Of a stretch of 64,000 bases of DNA, positions 53,876-63,315 are shown piece after piece (within the stretch, counting starts at the first letter, position 1; the number at the start of each line of letters is the position of its first letter). A model generated the notes under the pieces. It was given only the letters and a program-made list of their open reading frames with translations, was not told the DNA's origin and ran no database searches. Made by a program: the position numbers and the translations under genes. Origin of the DNA: Candidatus Phosphitivorax anaerolimi (lineage in GTDB: Bacteria; Desulfobacterota; Desulfomonilia; UBA1062); assembly GCA_001896555.1 (NCBI GenBank), contig MPOS01000053.1, positions 62,001-126,000 on the forward strand. The letters run 5' to 3'.

Positions 53876-53904
53876 TGGACAGGGGAAAATACAGTGCGTA
53901 TAAT
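53876..53904 (+). promoter_or_regulatory. Promoter of the lptF-lptG operon with very short leader
   Basis: TGGACA (53876-53881), a 17 nt spacer and a consensus TATAAT (53899-53904) predict a start near 53911, about 6 nt before the lptF ATG at 53917. No ribosome binding site precedes that ATG. It lies back to back with the OmpA-like promoter in a 138 nt gap. Confidence 0.6.
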
Positions 53905-53916
53905 CCCGGCCATTAT

Positions 53917-54972
53917 ATGATTATCCAGCGATATGTGCTCAATAATCTCCTGAAGGTCTTTGTAGGGGCCGCCCTGGTCCTGTACGGCGTCATGTTCATT
54001 GTCCAGTGGATACGCATCGGGCAGGTCATGTCGTTGGAGGATCTCGATGTCCTGCTGCTGGCCCTGGTGCCGCTGGCCATCTTCGTCCTGCCCATGGCGC
54101 TGATCTTCAGCATCCTCATGGTCCTGGAGAAGCTCTCCACCGAATCCGAGATCATCGCCATGCAGGCCTGCGGGATCCGGATGCGCACCGTCTATGCGCC
54201 CATCATCGCGGTGTCGCTCGTCTGCATGATCCTGCACGTGAGCATTTCCATGTATCTGGGCCCTATCTCCATGCAGAGGATACAGGAGCGCCTCGTTCAG
54301 AAGGCGCCGGAAAAAGTGTACTCCTTTATCCGGGAGCGGGAGTTCATAAACACCTTCTCCGGTGTGACGCTCTATGTCGAGTCGGTGAATCAGGTGGCCC
54401 GCGAGCTCCACAACGTATTCATCGAGACCCAGGGACCGGGCCGCTCCATCATCTCAGCAGAGAAGGGCACCATCGATTTCTCTCCCTCGGGCATTCTCAT
54501 GAGACTCTCCGACGGCAGCGTCTTCATGGAAACCGGCAAAAGCCTTCGATACATCACATTTGAGGAATACTCCTTCTCCCTGGACGCCGATTTCAAAGGC
54601 GAGCTTAAGATCAGGGAAGCCGATGTGCTCACCCAGCCGCAGCTTGCCGAGATGATCCGGGAAAACCCCAAGCCCAAGATGATCAAGGAATACCACAACC
54701 GCTACTCCTTTCCCGTGATCAACCTGATCCTCGCCCTGGTCGGAATCCAGTTCGGCATCCAGAGGCCGCGTTCGCCCCGGCACACGGGCATCGTGTTCGG
54801 TCTCGGAACCATCCTGGGCTACTACCTGGCCTTTCTCATGGCAGATCGCCTGGTGAAGGGCGGTGCCCTGAACCCCGTGGCAGGTGCATGGACCCCCAAT
54901 GTGATCTTCTGTCTGATCATCCTGGGGGTGTTCTTCTGGAGACGCTCCGGACTGGGCAGGGGAGGCGCGTGA
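53917..54972 (+). CDS. lptF: LPS export ABC transporter permease LptF
   Basis: The conserved start (MIIQRYVLNNLLKVFVGAALVLYG) is at 53917, giving 351 residues. The protein has the LptF/LptG layout: three N-terminal membrane helices, a periplasmic beta-jellyroll domain (about 130-260) and three C-terminal helices. With LptG and the ATPase LptB it pulls lipopolysaccharide out of the inner membrane. The lptG start overlaps its stop by one base. Upstream in-frame codons back to 53818 add no homologous sequence. Confidence 0.92.
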   Translation: MIIQRYVLNNLLKVFVGAALVLYGVMFIVQWIRIGQVMSLEDLDVLLLALVPLAIFVLPMALIFSILMVLEKLSTESEIIAMQACGIRMRTVYAPIIAVSLVCMILHVSISMYLGPISMQRIQERLVQKAPEKVYSFIREREFINTFSGVTLYVESVNQVARELHNVFIETQGPGRSIISAEKGTIDFSPSGILMRLSDGSVFMETGKSLRYITFEEYSFSLDADFKGELKIREADVLTQPQLAEMIRENPKPKMIKEYHNRYSFPVINLILALVGIQFGIQRPRSPRHTGIVFGLGTILGYYLAFLMADRLVKGGALNPVAGAWTPNVIFCLIILGVFFWRRSGLGRGGA

Positions 54973-56057
54973 TGAGCTCCATTATACGCAGGTACATCTT
55001 CAGAAAGGCGCTGGTCATGACGCTGGGCGCCCTGATAAGCCTCGTTCTGCTTATGGTGATCTCCGAGCTGTTCGGAAAGCTCACCACCTTTACGGAATAC
55101 GGCACGGGTTTACCGGTGATCCTGCAGTATCTCGCATTCTCGGTGCCGCAGATGGTCCACTGGGTCCTTCCCTTTTCGGTCTGCCTAGGCATATTGGCGG
55201 CCCAGGCCGCGTTCTCGCGGCACAGCGAGATCATCGCCATGCAGTCGTGCTCGGTGTCCCTCATGCAGATCTATACCCCCTATCTCTTTGTGGGCATCCT
55301 TGCGACCATCCTGATGGCGTCCACGAGCTTCTATCTCTATCCCATGGCCCAGAGGCAGGCCGAGAGGATCGAGAACCTGAGCATCAAAAAGACCGAGGTC
55401 ACCGGGACTTTCTCCATGAGCGGGGGCCGCTTCAAGGTGGGCCAGGACATCTACAGCGTGGCCAGGCTCGACATTGCCCAGGGGACCATGGAAAACATAA
55501 CCTGTTACCGGTTCTCCTCGGGCAGGCTCAAGCAGGTGATCCGTGCGAAGAGCGCCCGCTGGACCGGCGAAATCTGGACTGCACAGGGAATGGAAGTCAT
55601 CGAGCTCGGGGAGACAGGGATATCGGATCCCCGTCCCGCCACGGTCCTGCCCCTCGGGCAGGAGCCCGAAGATCTGGTCATGGCCGAGACGAACTCCGAG
55701 TTGCTCCCGATCACCGAGCTCCGCAGCTACCTTCTGCAACTTAGGCAGAGCGGCATTGCCTCTCCAGCCACCGAAACCCTGTATTACAGCCGGATCAGTT
55801 TCGCCTTGGCGCCGTTCATCATCACCATACTCGTCATTCCGTTCGGGATGCGCTTTCCCAGGGCAGGGGGAATCGCTCGGGGGATCTCCCTGGGACTGGT
55901 GCTGGGGCTGTCCTACTGGTTTCTCCACTCGGGGTTGACCGGGCTCGGGGTCTCGGGTGTCATCCATCCCCTGGCGGCGTCGTGGGGCGCGAATGCCGCG
56001 GCCCTGATTCTCGCCTTTTCCATACTGTTGAAAAAGAGGAGGGCCTTATATGGCTGA
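54972..56057 (+). CDS. lptG: LPS export ABC transporter permease LptG
   Basis: Translation at 54972 (MSSIIRRYIFRKALVMTLGA) yields 361 residues with the same six-helix plus jellyroll structure as LptF. Features are SRHSEIIAMQSCSVSL in the coupling-helix area and the C-terminal IPFGMRFPRAGGIARGISLGL. It pairs with LptF. GGGGAGG lies upstream. The FAD dehydrogenase gene overlaps its end by 8 nt. Confidence 0.92.
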   Translation: MSSIIRRYIFRKALVMTLGALISLVLLMVISELFGKLTTFTEYGTGLPVILQYLAFSVPQMVHWVLPFSVCLGILAAQAAFSRHSEIIAMQSCSVSLMQIYTPYLFVGILATILMASTSFYLYPMAQRQAERIENLSIKKTEVTGTFSMSGGRFKVGQDIYSVARLDIAQGTMENITCYRFSSGRLKQVIRAKSARWTGEIWTAQGMEVIELGETGISDPRPATVLPLGQEPEDLVMAETNSELLPITELRSYLLQLRQSGIASPATETLYYSRISFALAPFIITILVIPFGMRFPRAGGIARGISLGLVLGLSYWFLHSGLTGLGVSGVIHPLAASWGANAAALILAFSILLKKRRALYG

Positions 56058-57390
56058 CGTGGTTATCATCGGCGCAGGACCGGCAGGGATCTTTGCGGCG
56101 CAGGAGCTGGCCAAGGGTTCGGACAAACTCGATATCGTCATCGTGGAGCAGGGCAAGGACATCATTGAGCGGAGCAGGTCGGGCAGGGATATGCTCGTTG
56201 GATGGGGGGGCGCGGGTGCATACAGCGACGGCAAGCTCACCATCTCGACCGATGTAGGAGGGCAGCTCTCCTCCCTGCTGAACGAAGGCGAGCTCCTGGA
56301 GCTTCTCGACGAGGTAGACCGGATTTATACGAGCCATGAGTCGAGCGGAGGCCTCTACTCGGTAGAGCCCGACGACGCTGCCCGGATCTCGGCCAAGGCA
56401 AAGCTCGCCGGTCTCATCTACGTCCCCACCAAGGTCCGCCACATCGGCACCGAGAACTGCTACACCATTCTCAAGAACATGCGTGAAGAGCTCCGCAGCA
56501 AGGTAAAGGTTATCTTCAACACCCGGGCCAAGGATATCCTGAAACAGGACGGCCGGGTGACGGGCGTGAGTCTCGAGGACGGCACCGTGATCGATGCGCA
56601 AGCCGTCATCGCGGCCCCCGGAAGGGCGGGGTCTTCCTGGATGTCGGGGCAGGCAAAGCGGCTCGGCCTTCAGACCCGTCCCAACCCCGTGGACCTCGGC
56701 GTGCGGGTGGAGCTCCCGGCGGTGGTCATGGAGGATCTTACCGAAAAGGCCTATGAGACCAAGTTTATCTACTATTCCAAAACCTTTGACGACCGGGTGC
56801 GGACCTTTTGCATGAACCCCTACGGCGAGGTGGTCAGAGAGTCCATGGGCGATATTCTCACGGTCAACGGTCACTCCTGGGCGCGGACCCGGACCGAGAA
56901 CACCAACTTCGCCATCCTCGTGAGCGCCGATTTCACCGAACCCTTCGACGATCCCATCGGCTATGGCGAATCCGTGGCCCGGCTCGCCAACATGCTGGGC
57001 AAGGGGGTCATCGTCCAGCGCCTGGGAGACCTTCATGCCGGGAGAAGGACCAATCCTTCCCGGCTCTTGAGGTGCCTGACACAGCCCACCCTGCACGACG
57101 CCACCCCGGGAGACTTGAGCTACTGCCTGCCCTACCGGATCCTCAACGACATCATGGAGATGCTCTCCAGCCTCGACGAGGTGGCGCCGGGCGTGAATTC
57201 TGCGCACACGCTCCTCTACGGGATCGAGGTCAAGTTCTACTCCAACCGCATCAAGCTCGACCGCGCGCTCGAGACAGAGATCGAAGGACTCTATGTGATT
57301 GGAGACGGGGCCGGCATCACCCGGGGCCTGATCCAGGCAAGCTGCTCGGGCATCATAGCAGCCAGGTCTGTGCTGAGAAGGCTCGAATAG
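56050..57390 (+). CDS. FAD-dependent dehydrogenase (COG2509 type)
   Basis: The 446-residue flavoprotein starts with a dinucleotide-binding motif VVIIGAGPAGIFAAQEL and has GRDMLVGWGGAGAYSDGKLT, the AAPGRAGSSWM segment and a C-terminal IEGLYVIGDGAGITRGLIQASCSGIIAA FAD motif. This is the pattern of the uncharacterised COG2509 dehydrogenases of anaerobes and thermophiles. The substrate is unknown. It is joined to lptF-lptG by an 8 nt overlap, which may be accidental. Confidence 0.85.
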   Translation: MADVVIIGAGPAGIFAAQELAKGSDKLDIVIVEQGKDIIERSRSGRDMLVGWGGAGAYSDGKLTISTDVGGQLSSLLNEGELLELLDEVDRIYTSHESSGGLYSVEPDDAARISAKAKLAGLIYVPTKVRHIGTENCYTILKNMREELRSKVKVIFNTRAKDILKQDGRVTGVSLEDGTVIDAQAVIAAPGRAGSSWMSGQAKRLGLQTRPNPVDLGVRVELPAVVMEDLTEKAYETKFIYYSKTFDDRVRTFCMNPYGEVVRESMGDILTVNGHSWARTRTENTNFAILVSADFTEPFDDPIGYGESVARLANMLGKGVIVQRLGDLHAGRRTNPSRLLRCLTQPTLHDATPGDLSYCLPYRILNDIMEMLSSLDEVAPGVNSAHTLLYGIEVKFYSNRIKLDRALETEIEGLYVIGDGAGITRGLIQASCSGIIAARSVLRRLE

Positions 57391-57557
57391 CCCCCTTACG
57401 AATCGCACTCAGGTCCTGGTGCACAGAGGGCGATGGGTATCACGGTGCACCTTGTGCAGCTCTGGGAGTTCCATCTATTCACATGCAAAACTGGGCTGTG
57501 GAGTGCTTCTTGCCCCGAATCCAAAATCTCTCCCGCTTCAGGCTGTCCGCCATTTTT

Positions 57558-57586
57558 TTGCTTGGACAGAAGTATATATTTATACT
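57558..57586 (+). promoter_or_regulatory. Promoter of ppdK
   Basis: TTGCTT (57558-57563), a 17 nt spacer and TATACT (57581-57586) give a start near 57593 and a 42 nt leader with a GGGAGA ribosome site. The surrounding A+T-rich stretch supports it. The rest of the 244 nt gap after the dehydrogenase gene holds nothing I recognise. Confidence 0.6.
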
Positions 57587-57634
57587 ATCGTCTTGGCGAT
57601 ATTTAACATCTATAGCGAAGAGAGGGAGAATGTC

Positions 57635-60298
57635 ATGGCAAAGAAATTTGTGTACCTCTTTGGAGGCAGGGGAACCAAGGCCGAGGGCAACGCCGAAATG
57701 AAAGACATCCTCGGAGGCAAGGGCGCAAACCTTGCCGAAATGACCAATCTCGGAATCCCTGTACCTCCCGGTTTTACCATCTCCACGGAAATGTGCAGAA
57801 TTTACTACGAGACCAATGGGCTGCCGAAAGAGCTCAAGACCCAGGTGAAGGAGGCCATCCGCAAGGTGGAGCGCATCATGGGGCTCGGCTACGGCGATGC
57901 GGAGGCCCCTCTGCTTTTCTCCGTCCGGTCCGGCGCCAGGGCGTCCATGCCCGGCATGATGGATACGGTTCTGAACCTCGGCATCAATGACGAGACCGTT
58001 CACGGGCTCATCAAGATGAGCGGGAACGAGCGTTTTGCCTATGACTGCTACCGCCGCTTCATCCAGATGTATTCGGACGTGGTGATGGGCGCCGACTCCA
58101 ATGCCCTCGAGGAAGAGCTCGAGAAGATGAAACACAAGAAGGGCGTCAAGCTCGACACCGAGCTCACGGCGGACGACCTGAAAAAGCTCGTGGTCATCCT
58201 GAAGGACAAGGTAAAAAAGCTCACCGGCAAGGATCTGCCCTCCGATCCCATGGACCAGCTCTGGGGCGGAATCGAAGCTGTGTTCAAGTCCTGGAACACC
58301 CCCCGGGCCATCACCTACCGCAAGCTCAACAACATCCCCGATGAGTGGGGCACCGCGGTCAATGTTCAGGCCATGGTCTTCGGCAACATGGGCGAGAACT
58401 CCGCCACCGGTGTCGCATTCACCCGTGACCCAGCCACTGGAGAAAACGTCTTCTACGGCGAATATCTCCAGAACGCCCAGGGCGAAGACGTGGTCGCCGG
58501 CATCCGGACACCCATGCCCATCAACATCAAAGGCAAGCGCGATGCCTCGTTCGTGTCCATGCAGGAGGCCCTGCCGGATCAGTACAATCAGCTCGAGGAG
58601 ATCTACCGCACCCTGGAGAAGCATTATCGAGACATGCAGGACATCGAGTTCACCATCCAGGAGGGCAACCTCTGGATGCTCCAGACCCGCACCGGAAAGC
58701 GCACTGCGGCGGCTGCCGTCAATATCGCGGTCGACATGGTGAAGGAAGGCCTGATCACCAAGGAAGAGGCCGTGAGCCGGGTGAACCCGGACCAGATCGA
58801 CCAACTGCTCCATCCCCAGATCGACCCCAAGGCCAAGAAGAACGTCATCGGCAAAGGGCTTCCGGCCTCTCCGGGCGCTGCGGTGGGCAAGGTGGTGTTC
58901 TCCGCCGAAGACGCCGAGGTAGAGGCCGCCAAAGGCGAGAAGGTCATCCTGGTGAGGATCGAGACCTCGCCCGAAGACATCCACGGCATGAACGTGGCCC
59001 AGGGCATCCTCACGGCCCGGGGCGGCATGACCTCGCACGCGGCCGTGGTGGCCAGGGGGATGGGCAAGTGCTGCGTATCCGGGTGCCAGGACCTCGTCAT
59101 CGACTTTAAGAAGCAGGTTGCCAAACTCGGCGCGGCCACCTTCAAAAAAGGCGACTACATCTCGCTCAACGGTACCACGGGCGAGGTGATGCTCGGCAAG
59201 GTTGCTACGGTGGAACCCTCACTTTCAGGCGCGTTCGGCACCCTCATGAAGTGGGCCGACAAGATCCGCAAGCTCGGCGTCAGGACCAACGCAGATACGC
59301 CCAAGGACTCCCGGGTGGCCCGTGAATTCGGCGCCGAGGGGATCGGACTGTGCCGCACCGAGCATATGTTCTTCGAGGCGGACCGGATACTCGCGGTGCG
59401 CGAGATGATCCTTTCCGACGACGAGCAGGGCAGGCGCAAGGCACTGGAGAAGATCAAACCCATGCAGAAGGGCGATTTCGAGGCCATCTTCGAGGTCATG
59501 GACGGGCTGCCGGTCACGATCAGGCTTCTCGATCCGCCGCTGCACGAGTTCCTTCCCAACACCGACGCCGAGATCGCTGAGGTCGCCAAGGCCCTGAAGA
59601 AGACCCCTGCTCAGATCAAGGCAAAGCGCGACTCGCTCCACGAGGCAAACCCCATGCTCGGTCACCGCGGCTGCCGGCTGGGCGTCACCTTCCCGGAGAT
59701 CTACGAGATGCAGGTCAGAGCCATCATGGAGGCGGCATGCGACGCCGCAAAGAAGGGTGTGAAGGTCAAACCCGAGATCATGATCCCCCTGGTGGCCCAT
59801 GTGAACGAGCTCGCGGCCCTGAAGGCCATGGCTGTAAAAGTGGCCGAGGAGGTCATGAAGGCATCCAAGATAAAGCTCGACTATATGGTCGGCACCATGA
59901 TCGAGCTGCCCAGGGCGGCGCTCACGGCCGACGAGATTGCGCGTGAGGCCGAGTTCTTCTCCTTCGGCACCAACGACCTCACCCAGACCACCTTCGGCCT
60001 TTCGCGTGACGATGCGGGCAAGTTCCTGCCCTTCTACGTCGACAAGAAGATCTTCCCCAAAGATCCTTTCACGGCTATCGACCAGGACGGGTTGGGAGAG
60101 CTCATCAAGATCGGCGTGAAAAAGGGGAGGTCCACCCGGAAGAACCTGAAGATCGGCATCTGCGGAGAGCACGGCGGTGAACCCTCATCCATCGAGTTCT
60201 GCCATCGGGCGGGGTTCAACTATGTAAGCTGCTCGCCCTACCGCGTCCCGATCGCACGGCTCGCTGCCGCCCATGCAGCGCTGAAAAACAAGAAGTGA
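57635..60298 (+). CDS. ppdK: Pyruvate, phosphate dikinase
   Basis: The start at 57635 (MAKKFVYLFGGRGTKAEGN) follows GGGAGA and gives 887 residues, the usual size. The enzyme interconverts pyruvate, ATP and phosphate with phosphoenolpyruvate, AMP and diphosphate; in anaerobes it serves glycolysis or gluconeogenesis. The N-terminal ATP-grasp part contains LLFSVRSGARASMPGMMDTVLNLG, the phospho-His468 is in GGMTSHAAVVARGMGKCC, and the C-terminal barrel has Cys843 in CGEHGGEPSS, matching His455 and Cys831 of Clostridium symbiosum. tmk overlaps its stop by 4 nt. Confidence 0.97.
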   Translation: MAKKFVYLFGGRGTKAEGNAEMKDILGGKGANLAEMTNLGIPVPPGFTISTEMCRIYYETNGLPKELKTQVKEAIRKVERIMGLGYGDAEAPLLFSVRSGARASMPGMMDTVLNLGINDETVHGLIKMSGNERFAYDCYRRFIQMYSDVVMGADSNALEEELEKMKHKKGVKLDTELTADDLKKLVVILKDKVKKLTGKDLPSDPMDQLWGGIEAVFKSWNTPRAITYRKLNNIPDEWGTAVNVQAMVFGNMGENSATGVAFTRDPATGENVFYGEYLQNAQGEDVVAGIRTPMPINIKGKRDASFVSMQEALPDQYNQLEEIYRTLEKHYRDMQDIEFTIQEGNLWMLQTRTGKRTAAAAVNIAVDMVKEGLITKEEAVSRVNPDQIDQLLHPQIDPKAKKNVIGKGLPASPGAAVGKVVFSAEDAEVEAAKGEKVILVRIETSPEDIHGMNVAQGILTARGGMTSHAAVVARGMGKCCVSGCQDLVIDFKKQVAKLGAATFKKGDYISLNGTTGEVMLGKVATVEPSLSGAFGTLMKWADKIRKLGVRTNADTPKDSRVAREFGAEGIGLCRTEHMFFEADRILAVREMILSDDEQGRRKALEKIKPMQKGDFEAIFEVMDGLPVTIRLLDPPLHEFLPNTDAEIAEVAKALKKTPAQIKAKRDSLHEANPMLGHRGCRLGVTFPEIYEMQVRAIMEAACDAAKKGVKVKPEIMIPLVAHVNELAALKAMAVKVAEEVMKASKIKLDYMVGTMIELPRAALTADEIAREAEFFSFGTNDLTQTTFGLSRDDAGKFLPFYVDKKIFPKDPFTAIDQDGLGELIKIGVKKGRSTRKNLKIGICGEHGGEPSSIEFCHRAGFNYVSCSPYRVPIARLAAAHAALKNKK

Positions 60299-60885
60299 TC
60301 ATCAGCTTCGAGGGCGGAGAGGGTGTGGGCAAGTCCACCCACGTGAAAATCCTCTGCGCGCATCTTGAACAGCACGGGCTGCCCTGGCTCTCGTTCCGGG
60401 AGCCGGGCGGCTCTCCCTTTTGCGAAGGTATCCGCGGTCTGTTCTTTCACAAAGGCCTGGACACGATCACCGAGCTGCTCCTGATTCTCGCCTCGCGCCG
60501 CGAAAACATCGTAAAACTGGTCTTACCCGCGCTCGAGCAGGGCAAGATCGTGATCATCGACCGGTTCATCGACTCGACCCTGGTGTATCAGGGTGTGCTG
60601 GGAGGGCTCGGTATCGGGCGTGTCCGCGAGCTCATGGAAAAGACCGAAACCTGGATCGAGCCCGACCTCACCTTTGTGCTCGATGTCGATCCCGGCCATG
60701 CATTGAAGCGGATCGTGCCGGGAGACAAGTTCGAGGAGCGCGAGCCTGCCTTTCACCAGAGGCTGCGACAGGCGTTCCTCGACCTTGCCACAGAGGCCAG
60801 GCACTGCATCATCGATGCGGACAGGCCTCGCGACCAGGTAAGTAATGACATCCTGGCAACGGTAGACAGGGTGTTGAAGCTCTGA
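60295..60885 (+). CDS. tmk: Thymidylate kinase
   Basis: The gene starts with GTG overlapping the ppdK stop (GTGA) and encodes 196 residues. The P-loop is FEGGEGVGKST at 5-15; the substrate motif DRFIDSTLVYQG and the nearby REPGG follow. It phosphorylates dTMP to dTDP. It is slightly short for the family at the C-terminus. No separate ribosome site is seen, so its translation likely depends on ppdK. Confidence 0.93.
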   Translation: MIISFEGGEGVGKSTHVKILCAHLEQHGLPWLSFREPGGSPFCEGIRGLFFHKGLDTITELLLILASRRENIVKLVLPALEQGKIVIIDRFIDSTLVYQGVLGGLGIGRVRELMEKTETWIEPDLTFVLDVDPGHALKRIVPGDKFEEREPAFHQRLRQAFLDLATEARHCIIDADRPRDQVSNDILATVDRVLKL

Positions 60886-60913
60886 TAGGAACCGGGATTT
60901 TCCTTCGGAGAGG

Positions 60914-61417
60914 CTACTCGGCAGTGCGTTTGAAATGGCCGCTTTTGCCCCCGGATTTTTCCATGAGGCGGATGCCGCTTATGACCATGGTCTTATCAAT
61001 GGCCTTGCACATGTCATAGATCGTGAGCAGCGCAATGCTGGCTGCATGCAGGGCCTCCATCTCGACCCCGGTTTTTCCGGAGACCTTGACGCTCGCCTCC
61101 ACCTCTATGCTCGCGTCCTCTTCTCTGGGAAAAAACTCTAACGACACCTGCTCAATGGGGAGCGGGTGGCACAGAGGGATGGTCTGCGCCGTGTTCTTTG
61201 CCGCCATGATGCCAGCGATCTTCGCCGTGGCAAGGACATTGCCCTTGGCTACCCGGTTGTCCACCACTGCGGTAAAGGCATCGCGACTCATGCTGATGGA
61301 ACCGCGCGCCACAGCAACCCGGGTGGTCGCCTCCTTGCCTCCGACATCCACCATGGATATCCGGCCCTGGTCATCGAGGTGTGTGAATCCCACGATGCCG
61401 TGCCGATCAGTCGTCAT
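60914..61417 (-). CDS. moaC: Cyclic pyranopterin monophosphate synthase
   Basis: The 167-residue enzyme forms cyclic pyranopterin monophosphate in molybdopterin synthesis. [43 protein letters not shown] and YDMCKAIDK are the invariant MoaC motifs. It is the last of three overlapping reverse-strand genes (overlap 11 nt with the zinc ribbon gene). moaA and other molybdenum genes are not in this window. Confidence 0.95.
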   Translation of the reverse strand: MTTDRHGIVGFTHLDDQGRISMVDVGGKEATTRVAVARGSISMSRDAFTAVVDNRVAKGNVLATAKIAGIMAAKNTAQTIPLCHPLPIEQVSLEFFPREEDASIEVEASVKVSGKTGVEMEALHAASIALLTIYDMCKAIDKTMVISGIRLMEKSGGKSGHFKRTAE

Positions 61418-61664
61418 CCGACGACGAAGAGTCGCTGGATGCTTTTGCGGGCTCAGAGGAAGACCTGGAGTCCGCGGGCGTGTTTTTCTTCGCGTAATCC
61501 GTCAGATACCATCCCGAGCCTTTGAGATGGAAGGAAGAACGAGAAATCAGTTTCTTGACCGGACCTCCGCACACTGAGCACTGCCGGACCGGGGCTTCGC
61601 TGAACTTCTGTACCGCCTCGAACTCATGATTACACTTTAAGCACTTATACTCATAAATAGGCAT
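61407..61664 (-). CDS. FmdB-family zinc ribbon protein
   Basis: The 85-residue protein opens [19 protein letters not shown] and continues to [11 protein letters not shown], the FmdB zinc ribbon with two CXXC pairs (Cys8, Cys11 and CSVC). The tail is a Ser- and Asp-rich run ([10 protein letters not shown]). FmdB-like proteins are putative regulators; several accompany molybdenum-enzyme genes, which fits moaC downstream. Overlap with the preceding gene is 14 nt. Confidence 0.9.
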   Translation of the reverse strand: MPIYEYKCLKCNHEFEAVQKFSEAPVRQCSVCGGPVKKLISRSSFHLKGSGWYLTDYAKKNTPADSRSSSEPAKASSDSSSSDDD

Positions 61665-62181
61665 GGAAATGACTCCCTTGGTCTACAATTTTCGTGGAAC
61701 TATATAGGGGTGCTGCCTCTACCTTGTCAAGCAGCGTAAGTACGTTTTTCAGCCCGGTCAGGGGATTTTTCGCAAGGAGCAGCCGGGTCAGAGAGTCCAC
61801 GATCGCTTCCTCGTCTTCCTTTCGGGATTCGAAGAAGTCGGCGATCCCGGAGGAGAAGCGCTGGATATGGATCAGCTCGTGGGTCATGATGAAGGTGAAG
61901 AACGACATCGGGTCGATCTCGCGGTGCCTTCCCATAAAGTCATAGATCTCGTTATCCTGCAGGCATATCCGGAACAGGGGCGGCTTGTGCCTGTCTATAG
62001 GCGAGAGCATGAGGAGCTGGGCAAAAACCCCCTCCTGGCGCTCGTGTTCACCCGACTCGGCCAAGGTGACGACATCGTAGCAGCCCTCTCCGCTCCACCT
62101 GGTCTCTTTCGAGACGATGTGCTCTGCCAGCAGAGAGCCTCGTACAAGCATATTCCTGTGTCCCGAATGGAAATACGCCAT
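61651..62181 (-). CDS. Uncharacterised HEXXH metallopeptidase-like protein
   Basis: I do not recognise the family of this 176-residue soluble protein. The HELIHIQRF motif near residue 101 ([16 protein letters not shown]) is a zincin-type zinc site, and Glu residues downstream ([12 protein letters not shown]) could supply a third ligand. A region with [25 protein letters not shown] precedes it. AGGATACAACC before the ATG provides an acceptable ribosome site. It leads the reverse-strand trio with FmdB and moaC, so a role in metal or cofactor handling is a guess. Confidence 0.7.
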   Translation of the reverse strand: MAYFHSGHRNMLVRGSLLAEHIVSKETRWSGEGCYDVVTLAESGEHERQEGVFAQLLMLSPIDRHKPPLFRICLQDNEIYDFMGRHREIDPMSFFTFIMTHELIHIQRFSSGIADFFESRKEDEEAIVDSLTRLLLAKNPLTGLKNVLTLLDKVEAAPLYSSTKIVDQGSHFHAYL

Positions 62182-62295
62182 GGTTGTATCCTAGTGTCTT
62201 CGCCTGGAAAAATCAAGGGGCCGGATGTTTCCGCCCGGCTTACGTATCTCTTGCCAGGCCCGCCTGTCTCCACCCGGTTCGGACGCCTCGGCGGC

Positions 62296-63315
62296 TCAGA
62301 CCTCTCTGCCGACTGCCTGCGCGATGCGCCGGATGCCTTCCATCACTGCTTTGAACTCGCTTGGGTGCAGCGATTGCGGCCCGTCGCACAGCGCTTCCTC
62401 AGGTCTGGCGTGGACCTCGATCATGATGCCGTCCGCACCGGCGGCCACGGCGGCATACGCCATGGGCTCGACATACCGCGCATGCCCGGTGCCGTGGGAT
62501 GGATCGACGATGACCGGCAGATGGGTCTTTTCCTTGAGCACGGGCACGGCGGAAAGATCCAGCGTGTTGCGGGTGGCGGTCTCAAAGGTCCGGATGCCGC
62601 GCTCGCACAGGATCACCTGGCTGTTGCCGCTGGAGAGCACGTATTCGGCCGACATGAGGAACTCCTCGATGGTCGTTGACATGCCGCGTTTGAGCAGCAC
62701 GGGTTTTCTGGTCTTGCCCACCTCCTTGAGCAGCGGGAAGTTCTGGATGTTTCGTGCGCCCACCTGCAGGCAATCTGCATGCTCGGAGACGATCTCGATG
62801 CTGGCCGCGTCCATTACCTCGGTGATGACAGGGAGCTGGTATGCCTCTTTTGCCTTTGAGAGGAGGTAGAGTCCGTCGTTCATGAGACCCTGGAATGCAT
62901 AGGGCGATGTCCTGGGCTTGAACGCCCCGCCCCTGAGCATATGTGCGCCGCTCTCCTTGATCGCCGCAGCCACCTCCATGATCTGGTCCAGGGATTCGAC
63001 TGCGCAGGGCCCGGCGATGACGAGGAGCTTCCGGTTTCCCACCTTGACGCCACCTCCCAGATCGATAACGGTCGATTCATTCTTGGTCTCCCGGGAGGCG
63101 AGCTTGTAGGGGGCGAGGATCGGGATGACCTTTTCCACTCCGGGCTGGGCCTCAAGCGAGGCGAGGCGATGCTTTGTCCGCTCGTCTCCGATGGCCCCGA
63201 AGATCATCCGCTCTTCGCCCCTGCTCTCGTGTACCCGGTAGCCCATTTCTTCGATAAGCTTCCTGACATGATCGATCTCTTCCGGTGTTGCACCCTTTTT
63301 CATGGATATGATCAT
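62296..63315 (-). CDS. aroF: 3-deoxy-7-phosphoheptulonate (DAHP) synthase, AroF/class I beta type
   Basis: The 339-residue enzyme joins phosphoenolpyruvate and erythrose 4-phosphate, the first step of aromatic amino acid synthesis. An N-terminal ACT-like regulatory domain (about 1-70, [20 protein letters not shown]) precedes the barrel with [46 protein letters not shown] and VDPSHGTGH. This is the Thermotoga-like, feedback-regulated form. AAGGAGGT lies before the ATG. An attenuator with leader peptide overlaps its start. Confidence 0.95.
   Translation of the reverse strand: MIISMKKGATPEEIDHVRKLIEEMGYRVHESRGEERMIFGAIGDERTKHRLASLEAQPGVEKVIPILAPYKLASRETKNESTVIDLGGGVKVGNRKLLVIAGPCAVESLDQIMEVAAAIKESGAHMLRGGAFKPRTSPYAFQGLMNDGLYLLSKAKEAYQLPVITEVMDAASIEIVSEHADCLQVGARNIQNFPLLKEVGKTRKPVLLKRGMSTTIEEFLMSAEYVLSSGNSQVILCERGIRTFETATRNTLDLSAVPVLKEKTHLPVIVDPSHGTGHARYVEPMAYAAVAAGADGIMIEVHARPEEALCDGPQSLHPSEFKAVMEGIRRIAQAVGREV

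Noticed and set aside
53818-53916. Longer lptF and OmpA-like reading frames reaching into each other's gene
   Set aside because: The extensions are not homologous to the families; the lipoprotein signal at 53778 and the conserved LptF start at 53917 define the real beginnings.
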